The notes under the pieces are model-generated. The model worked only from the letters and a program-made list of their open reading frames with translations. It had not been told where the DNA came from and made no database searches. The position numbers were made by a program, and so were the translations under genes. A stretch of DNA of 64,000 nt from Burkholderia metallica (GTDB lineage Bacteria; Pseudomonadota; Gammaproteobacteria; Burkholderiales; Burkholderiaceae): assembly GCF_902832845.1 (NCBI RefSeq), contig NZ_CADFDB010000008.1, forward strand, positions 1-64,000, in the 5' to 3' direction. Positions 58,592 to 64,000 of the stretch are shown here, in pieces (the stretch's first letter is position 1; the number at the start of each line of letters is the position of its first letter).

Positions 58592-60481
58592 TCACGTCAC
58601 GTTTACCACGACCCATCCCAGTGCTTCCAGACGACTCCGATGCGCGTCGGTCAACCTTGTTTCATGGATAGCGAACGCCAGGAAGTGTCGCGGACGAGTC
58701 GCCGCCACGAAAAGATTGTTGAGCCGGCTTATCGTGTTGACATCCTTTTCGGTAAGGCTCGATTTTTCTCCGCATAGAAATGGCAGTGATGCGTTGACGT
58801 CGTACTTACGGTTGTAGACGCATTCGAGGACCAATGTTGCCGCATGGGTCTCGCCTTTCACCGCTGCGATAGTCTGCACAGACAGACCGTGGGCGACAGT
58901 CTCCGATTGAGTGAGGCTTAGGGGCGCTGGCTGCGACTCACTGAAACGGCTGATTTCACGCTCTCGCAGGTCATCAAGCGTAATGACTTGTCCAGTAATC
59001 GACGACAAACGCACTGCCAAGCCGGTCAGAACGACGTCCCAGTCGCTCGCAACGGCGGACGGCGTAGGCACATGTAGCAGGCTCTCGACCATCGCGTTGG
59101 ACGCGCGAAAAGCTGTCTCTTCAGCGTAGGTTTCCAACTGGCGCCAGGTCTTTGCTTCCTTCGCTGGTGGCCAGTTCAGGTCGCGCAAAAGGTGAAGAAG
59201 GGCAACTCGCGTACGCGACGCCGCCTCCGCGAGATTGCGGGCCTCCGCACGCGCGGCCGCCGCCATCTCCAGCGACCTATGCAAGTTCACTACGTATGAG
59301 GCTTTTCCTGCCGCGGGAGCATCGACAGCAGCGTAGTCCCCAAGGAATCGCCCACAGCCCTTCGTCGTCGTCTCGTCCTTCCGTTGTCCCACGGCCTTGA
59401 TACCGTACCGGTCGATTTCGGCCTGCGGTACCAGTTGGGCGGCTCTCGCTGCAAAGGCCGGTATTACGGACTTCACGCTTTCGTTACTGAACGTGAAAAG
59501 CGTGACTGGGAGATTGCTCTCGAGATTGTCTCCGACGATGTCTTGGCCAAACGCGCGCAAGCTGTTCGCAACGCCCGCGATGCTGGCGCCGAAGCGCTTA
59601 CTCGTCGATACCGGGAGAGAATCAGGCAAGGGGAAAGCTGCGGCAGCAGTGTCTCCAATCCGCAAGATGCGCTGATTCACGTCGCCGAAGCGTTGAAAAA
59701 CACTTTGTGTACCCATGGCGCTTTTGAGAAGCGCGTCTTGAGCGTCGCTCGTGTCCTGCATTTCGTCAACAAATACGAGCGGAAATCTGTGCCCCAAGGC
59801 TTCGGAGAGCGCGGGATAGTTCGCCAAAGCGTGCTGAGCAAAGGCGAACATGTCGTCGTAACGAAAGATTCCGTCCGCGGTCAGCGACTTCTTGAGGTCC
59901 TCAATAAGGACATAGGTGGGTGCAGTGTCGCTCGGTAGCGTTCCGTCTGCGCACGATAGCTCCAGTTCCGGACCGATATAGCGCAGCGACCGTAACGCCG
60001 GAGCGAACTTGAACGGCGAATTTTTGGCCAAAGCCCTCAGCTTGTAGTCTGCATGGATTCGTAGCTCGGAAATCCGTCGACACTCATTGTCGTCAATCAC
60101 CCGCACCTCTACGCCGCAGCTACGAAGCAGCGGTAACGACACGAATTTGTGAATGAACGTCTGGATTGTCCCGATAAAGTGAGGGTGGGAGAAAAGGAGC
60201 GCCCCGTAGCGGCTTTCACGGAGCCTAGCTTCGATTTCCTCGCGAGCAACGTTCGTATGCGAGACGACACAAATGCCTCGGTTCGCGTGCTGCCATTTCT
60301 TCGCCAGAATGGATAACTTCGCAGCCAAGAGTGTCGTCTTTCCGCTTCCGGGCGCAGCTTGGACGTCTACGCTGCCGTCCGCCAACAGAACGACTTGACG
60401 CTCTGGATGCGTAAAGTCCAGCGAGGGGTACTCAACCTGCAGTTCATCGATGTCTGCCTGAGTAATCGCGGGGATGCTCAC
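58592..60481 (-). CDS. gajB: UvrD/Rep-like helicase of a Gabija-type system
   Basis: A 629-residue superfamily 1A helicase. Walker A is QAAPGSGKTTLL (about 41-52), motif Ia VVSHTNVAREE, Walker B LVFVDEMQD (235-243), motif III QSVFQRFGDVNQRI, and motif VI near the end is LFVAATRPRHFLAF. In Gabija the helicase partner (GajB) senses DNA ends or nucleotides and activates the nuclease GajA. The start overlaps the end of the upstream nuclease gene by four bases (60478-60481), so the two are made together. It is longer than the Bacillus GajB (about 490 residues), which may reflect extra sequence in the middle. Confidence 0.85.
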   Translation of the reverse strand: MSIPAITQADIDELQVEYPSLDFTHPERQVVLLADGSVDVQAAPGSGKTTLLAAKLSILAKKWQHANRGICVVSHTNVAREEIEARLRESRYGALLFSHPHFIGTIQTFIHKFVSLPLLRSCGVEVRVIDDNECRRISELRIHADYKLRALAKNSPFKFAPALRSLRYIGPELELSCADGTLPSDTAPTYVLIEDLKKSLTADGIFRYDDMFAFAQHALANYPALSEALGHRFPLVFVDEMQDTSDAQDALLKSAMGTQSVFQRFGDVNQRILRIGDTAAAAFPLPDSLPVSTSKRFGASIAGVANSLRAFGQDIVGDNLESNLPVTLFTFSNESVKSVIPAFAARAAQLVPQAEIDRYGIKAVGQRKDETTTKGCGRFLGDYAAVDAPAAGKASYVVNLHRSLEMAAAARAEARNLAEAASRTRVALLHLLRDLNWPPAKEAKTWRQLETYAEETAFRASNAMVESLLHVPTPSAVASDWDVVLTGLAVRLSSITGQVITLDDLREREISRFSESQPAPLSLTQSETVAHGLSVQTIAAVKGETHAATLVLECVYNRKYDVNASLPFLCGEKSSLTEKDVNTISRLNNLFVAATRPRHFLAFAIHETRLTDAHRSRLEALGWVVVNVT

Positions 60482-62463
60482 GACGTTACTCCCGGCGAAG
60501 CTACAACGCCCGTACCCACGGCGGACGCGGCGCCGGTTGCGGAGGGTGTGGCGGGAGTCTTCACGCTGTCTGTGGTCACGTAGCGAAGCGCATTCTGGAG
60601 ATAGGTCGGAAGCTTCGCCAAAAGACTCGGACCCGAGCCGTAATTTCCAGTCTTGAGCAGATGAGCACAGAATTGAGCGGTGATGGCTTTTGACGCTTGT
60701 TTCTTCTTGAGAGGCTTGTAGACGTTTGCGGCGATTTCGTGCGCCGCCTTCCCGTCTTTAATGTAACCATCCCAGACCATCTGACTCAGCTTGAGCTCGG
60801 CTTCAATCTCGGCTTGGGCCAAATAGCCGTCCTCGCCAGCCCTCCTGGCCAACGCGACCGCATCGTGTAGCAGCTTTGCGCAACCCGACGCGGCCATATC
60901 GTATTCCAACGTCCAGTCGTCAGAAACGAAAACCTTGGTAGAACCGCCTTCGGCGCGCTTCTCTTTCCGTTGCACATGGTCAGCAATCTCGAGGGCCGTG
61001 TACTGGTCGAAGAAGCGTTTTCCTTCTTTCTGGCGCTCCACGTAGTCGATGTGAGTTGGAACGATGTCGCGGTCAGTAATGCATGCTACGGGGATAGGTA
61101 GGAGCTCATCGTTCTGACGCTGAAGGATGCGCGCGTACCTGAACAGGCCGACCGTGCCTACGTTGACGATGGACACGCCGTGTTCCGAGAACGACAACCC
61201 GCACTGGGTGGCTAGCGTCGGGAGCAGAATGGCTTCGGCTGCGCCTTCAACGATGACGACCGAGCGAGCAAAGAATAGGTTCGCCTTTGTGCTGTCGAGG
61301 AAGCGCTGAAGGAATGCGTAGTCTCCATCTTCGAGTTTGGTGAAGCCTTTCCTTAAAGGGTAAGGCTTACCCTTAACCATCAAAATCGTGCTTTCAACCG
61401 GTGCTGCCGATGCGAGCGTGGGGCTGTGGGTGCTTATCAGCACCTGCACGGGCTGCTCGTTGCGCTCCGCGTGTTCACGGAATAACTCAAGAACGCGGCC
61501 TTGTAGCTGGGGATGAATGTGCGCTTCGGGCTCTTCAATAAGCAGAAGAGCCAGCTCCTCGCCTTCGCTTAGGAGAACGAGCTCCGCCGACATGAAGAGG
61601 ACATTGTTATAGCCGAGACCGCGTGCACATTGTTCGAATTCCGAGACTCCGATTGGTGGCAACAGAGAAAGTTCTAGCTTCTCCAGGATTTGGAGAAGTG
61701 ACATCCTTGATGAGATGCCAATGCGCGACGATAGCTGGTCGCCGGAAAACGAGACCCGAGCAAGGTGCTTGTCGTTAACCTCTTGCTGTACAGCCTTAAT
61801 AACCTCGCTCGAAGAGATTCGATGCTGAGCCTGCTGCATAAATCCCACAAGTGTCGTCGGTTGCTTGGACGCATCGTCACGGTCGAAATCGTCATGCTCC
61901 TGGCCTATGATGTTCTTGTGAGCCTGCAAGATTTGCGAAAGTCGTGACTGGCGACCCGCGCGCAATTCAGCCTCCGCGTCACGTAGCGGTCTCAGATAAG
62001 TAGCGCGAATGAGGTCCCGAACTGAGCTGCCAATTTCGATACCCGAGCCGTCATGCCCGGACATCACGACGGTGACGACGTTCCCGCGGTTCCGACCAAT
62101 CGGTTTGCCGAATTTTGCGGTTACGTGGACTACAAGATAGGGGTCGCCTGAACTCGGGTACGTCAGCCATTCAACGACTGTCGCTCGTTGTTCTTTCGAC
62201 AAGTCGTGGAACTCGGCTTCGAGCCAGAGTGTTTTCGCACGAGTGTCCCCTTCGATATGAAAGTCGTGCTCCTGAATTCTCAAGAATTCATAGCTCGTGG
62301 TCAGTAGCACATGCCGAATTGCATCGATGACCGACGTTTTGCCGGCGTCGTTCTCCCCGACGAGCACATTCAGACCCGAAGCGAACTCGAGTTGCAAATC
62401 CGTGCCGCTTTCCTTGGAGCCAAACACGCGGAAGTTTTCACCACTTATTCGATGTAGGTACAC
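60478..62463 (-). CDS. gajA: OLD-family ATPase-TOPRIM nuclease of a Gabija-type system
   Basis: A 661-residue OLD endonuclease. The N-terminal ABC-ATPase has Walker A GENDAGKTS (36-44), signature/Walker B LLLIEEPEAHIHP (306-318) and the H-loop STHSPT. The TOPRIM nuclease domain starts VVIVEGAAEAILLP (Glu406) with the DxD of ACITDRDIVP (Asp464, Asp466). GajA nicks DNA when nucleotide levels fall during phage infection, and with GajB it forms the Gabija supercomplex. The start is GTG 62463, with GAAGAGAAA upstream. A class 2 OLD label (nuclease plus UvrD neighbour) is equivalent. Confidence 0.87.
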   Translation of the reverse strand: MYLHRISGENFRVFGSKESGTDLQLEFASGLNVLVGENDAGKTSVIDAIRHVLLTTSYEFLRIQEHDFHIEGDTRAKTLWLEAEFHDLSKEQRATVVEWLTYPSSGDPYLVVHVTAKFGKPIGRNRGNVVTVVMSGHDGSGIEIGSSVRDLIRATYLRPLRDAEAELRAGRQSRLSQILQAHKNIIGQEHDDFDRDDASKQPTTLVGFMQQAQHRISSSEVIKAVQQEVNDKHLARVSFSGDQLSSRIGISSRMSLLQILEKLELSLLPPIGVSEFEQCARGLGYNNVLFMSAELVLLSEGEELALLLIEEPEAHIHPQLQGRVLELFREHAERNEQPVQVLISTHSPTLASAAPVESTILMVKGKPYPLRKGFTKLEDGDYAFLQRFLDSTKANLFFARSVVIVEGAAEAILLPTLATQCGLSFSEHGVSIVNVGTVGLFRYARILQRQNDELLPIPVACITDRDIVPTHIDYVERQKEGKRFFDQYTALEIADHVQRKEKRAEGGSTKVFVSDDWTLEYDMAASGCAKLLHDAVALARRAGEDGYLAQAEIEAELKLSQMVWDGYIKDGKAAHEIAANVYKPLKKKQASKAITAQFCAHLLKTGNYGSGPSLLAKLPTYLQNALRYVTTDSVKTPATPSATGAASAVGTGVVASPGVTS

Positions 62464-62824
62464 GTTTTTTCTCTTCGCGTAGATATGTTATTCTCAGGCC
62501 GCTTCTTCTAACGCAGCGCGTCTTACGATTCCGCATCTGCGCGAGAGTCTTCCGTTCCGATATGTCACGCGCGTTGCGGCCGGCACTAGACATTGTTCGA
62601 GAAGCCGCGGCCGCAGTGGTGAAGGCCCGATGCAGACCCAGCATGAGGCTGATTGAGTTATGGTGGGTGACGCATGTCGTTCCCTTGCCGCTATGCGGCG
62701 AGCGTGAGCGTCTCATCATGCGCACATAGGTCGGGATGCAACGCGCGGACGCGGCATGACCACGGTAGCTGCGCCGCTCACGGTTCCGCAGCGCGACCAT
62801 CAGCGGCATGGTGGCACGCGTCGC
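62464..62824. other. Intergenic region upstream of gajA
   Basis: 361 bases; no convincing gene. The part nearest gajA (62464-62510) is AT-rich with ATAACATATCTACG on the minus strand, a likely promoter. Open frames across the rest have Arg/Ser-rich, unconvincing translations. Confidence 0.45.
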
Positions 62825-63772
62825 TTAGAGCTGACCGGTCAGCAGTTGGTGCATAAGAGCGACATGATGGTAAATCTGCCGCTCTTTGCTTTTCCCCAAC
62901 CCAGGGTAGTGTTGTGCCGCGACGTCGTCAGCGTAATCCTGCAATGCTTGGTCGTTGCCAAACTTTCGCGGAAACTGCCGAGCGCGCGCGACAAGTTTCC
63001 CCGTGGCCTGGAGGAATTTTTCGCCGACTGTGCCAACGTTGAGTTCAACGTCGTCGGAAACGAAGTGCTCAACCCACACGTCTCCCCCTCGTTCCTTGAA
63101 CGTGCCATGTATCGCCACTGCGGCGGCAGGGCCGCCACCCGCTTCAAACGTGGCCCCAAGGACTGTGTAATCACCGAATCCGACCGCGACTTGCTGATAG
63201 TTCAGGTGTCGGTCGGTGAAGAATTCGATGCCGACGTAGTCGGCATTGCGCGCCTTGCGTTGGAAGTCGTCGCGCACATCTACAACCTTTTCACGAGGAA
63301 GCATCGCTCGATGCGCCGCGCTCATTCGCTCGTGCAGGTTGATATGGAATCGAATGTTCGCCCGTTCTGCTAGCCGTTGTACCTGAGCGTCTGACAGCCG
63401 AGCATTCAAGTACAGCAGGGCAATGTCACGCTCGCGATGTTGCGTGAGGAAATCTCTGATTTGCTCCGCGGTCGTCGCTTGCGAGCACAGCAGGCCAGGA
63501 ATCAGAGAACGGTGCGCGTCGATAGTTTCCTCGATAGGCTCAATCCAACCATCGAGGCCTCGGCCATGGAATTCGTGCTGATAGGGGTTCGTAACGACAA
63601 TCAGGTTGTCATTTGCTACCCCGAAATCGTTCAACAGTCGCTGCAGCTCCGCATGTGCATGATTGACAGGCTCTAGTACTGGAATAACGACGTTTCGAAG
63701 CGGTTGGTTGCCACGCAATGAACGTAATGCCCGTATCTCCGACTGCCGAGCGTAAAGATAAGGAAAATACAA
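62825..63772 (-). CDS. Protein resembling the sce7725 / Beta-protein family
   Basis: A 315-residue soluble protein. From the likely TTG start it begins MYFPYLYARQSEIRALRSL, the characteristic opening of the sce7725 family (YFPYL-x-(G/A)-(K/R)-Q). Further features: VIPVLEPVN, LLYLNARLSDAQVQRL, and FFTDRHLNYQQVAVGFGDYT, a TIM-barrel-like layout. The TTG has GAGAGGG seven bases before; ATG 63790 is the alternative. The family usually sits next to an sce7726-type gene; the partial gene upstream may be that. Function unknown. Confidence 0.7.
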   Translation of the reverse strand: MYFPYLYARQSEIRALRSLRGNQPLRNVVIPVLEPVNHAHAELQRLLNDFGVANDNLIVVTNPYQHEFHGRGLDGWIEPIEETIDAHRSLIPGLLCSQATTAEQIRDFLTQHRERDIALLYLNARLSDAQVQRLAERANIRFHINLHERMSAAHRAMLPREKVVDVRDDFQRKARNADYVGIEFFTDRHLNYQQVAVGFGDYTVLGATFEAGGGPAAAVAIHGTFKERGGDVWVEHFVSDDVELNVGTVGEKFLQATGKLVARARQFPRKFGNDQALQDYADDVAAQHYPGLGKSKERQIYHHVALMHQLLTGQL

Positions 63773-63814
63773 AGTTTGGCCCTCTCGCATTCCGCCATGC
63801 AGGCGGAGAGAGCG

Positions 63815-64000
63815 TTAGGTGAGCTGGAAGCTGACGTTCTCTCTCAATGCAGAGAGTGCGGTTTCTCTCTGGCGCCCTGACAACGGAGTGGCGTAGCCAA
63901 GCACGCGCAAGCTCTCCGGCAGCGCGGTCACAAAGCGCACGGTTTCCCCGTCAGTTTTCCTTTTTCTTAATGCGTCGACAAAGATAGCATGCGCCTCCAG
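63815..64000 (-). CDS. Partial gene at the window edge, C-terminal 61 residues
   Basis: Open to the right edge, ending TAA at 63815. The visible tail reads AHAIFVDALRKRKTDGETV, ALPESLRVLGYATPLSGRQ, ALRENVSFQLT. It lies 42 bases upstream of the sce7725-like gene on the same strand, so it is probably its operon partner (an sce7726-type protein by analogy). The tail alone does not prove this. Confidence 0.6.
   Translation of the reverse strand: MEAHAIFVDALRKRKTDGETVRFVTALPESLRVLGYATPLSGRQRETALSALRENVSFQLT

Noticed and set aside
59384-59938. A 184-codon plus-strand frame inside gajB
   Set aside because: It lies wholly within the helicase gene, whose motifs are clear; a shadow.
62438-62809. A 123-codon minus-strand frame upstream of gajA
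   Set aside because: It overlaps the start of gajA, is Arg/Ser-rich, and has no domain or ribosome site.

Overview
The base composition (very GC-rich, with strong G/C at third codon positions), the trimeric Gram-negative porins, the density of LysR regulators, and the mix of aromatic, polyamine and choline catabolism all point to a Burkholderia, most likely of the B. cepacia complex. Secondary-replicon origin is an inference. No rRNA, tRNA or CRISPR array was seen.

Layout. 1-1925: end of a polyamine-type ABC transporter (ATPase tail and two permeases). 2018-7051: acetyltransferases, a LysR regulator, a trans-aconitate methyltransferase and a porin. 7258-11707: a Tat-exported phospholipase C, a HAD phosphatase and a choline-binding protein, which together could release, dephosphorylate and capture choline. 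11974-16581: MgtC-like protein, DeoR regulator, ModE-like protein, DUF2325 protein and a patatin. 16715-31647: a polyamine/guanidino-compound catabolic block (guanidinobutyrase GbuA, aldehyde dehydrogenase, cupin, FAD oxidoreductase, amidohydrolase, PotF-like binding protein, DUF3138 outer-membrane protein, C45 acyltransferase). Two paralogous LuxR regulators lie beside its two operons, and the two operon promoters share a 13-bp motif. 31706-42785: transporters, HxlR regulators, a glutathione S-transferase, a cation exchanger behind a yybP-ykoY manganese riboswitch, an S10 peptidase lipoprotein, a cysteine desulfurase fused to a sulfurtransferase/phosphatase domain, and a quinone oxidoreductase. 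43331-52791: a hydroquinone degradation locus in the order hapCDEFGHI, with an MFS transporter and a LysR gene before it and a porin after it. The transporter and hapC promoters share a 17-bp dyad placed at an identical distance from a second shared block.

52812-64000 is different: GC is lower, intergenic gaps are longer, most genes are unknown, and broken remnants occur. It reads as a genomic island. It carries a divergent pair around a strong inverted-repeat operator (ribbon-helix-helix regulator against two tiny genes), a DUF4365-like nuclease-fold protein, an unrecognised 489-residue protein with a small acidic Cys-rich partner, and a two-gene OLD-nuclease/UvrD-helicase system matching Gabija (gajA-gajB). 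A protein resembling the sce7725 family follows, preceded by a partial gene at the window edge. The Gabija-like pair and its unknown neighbours are the best candidates for anti-phage function.
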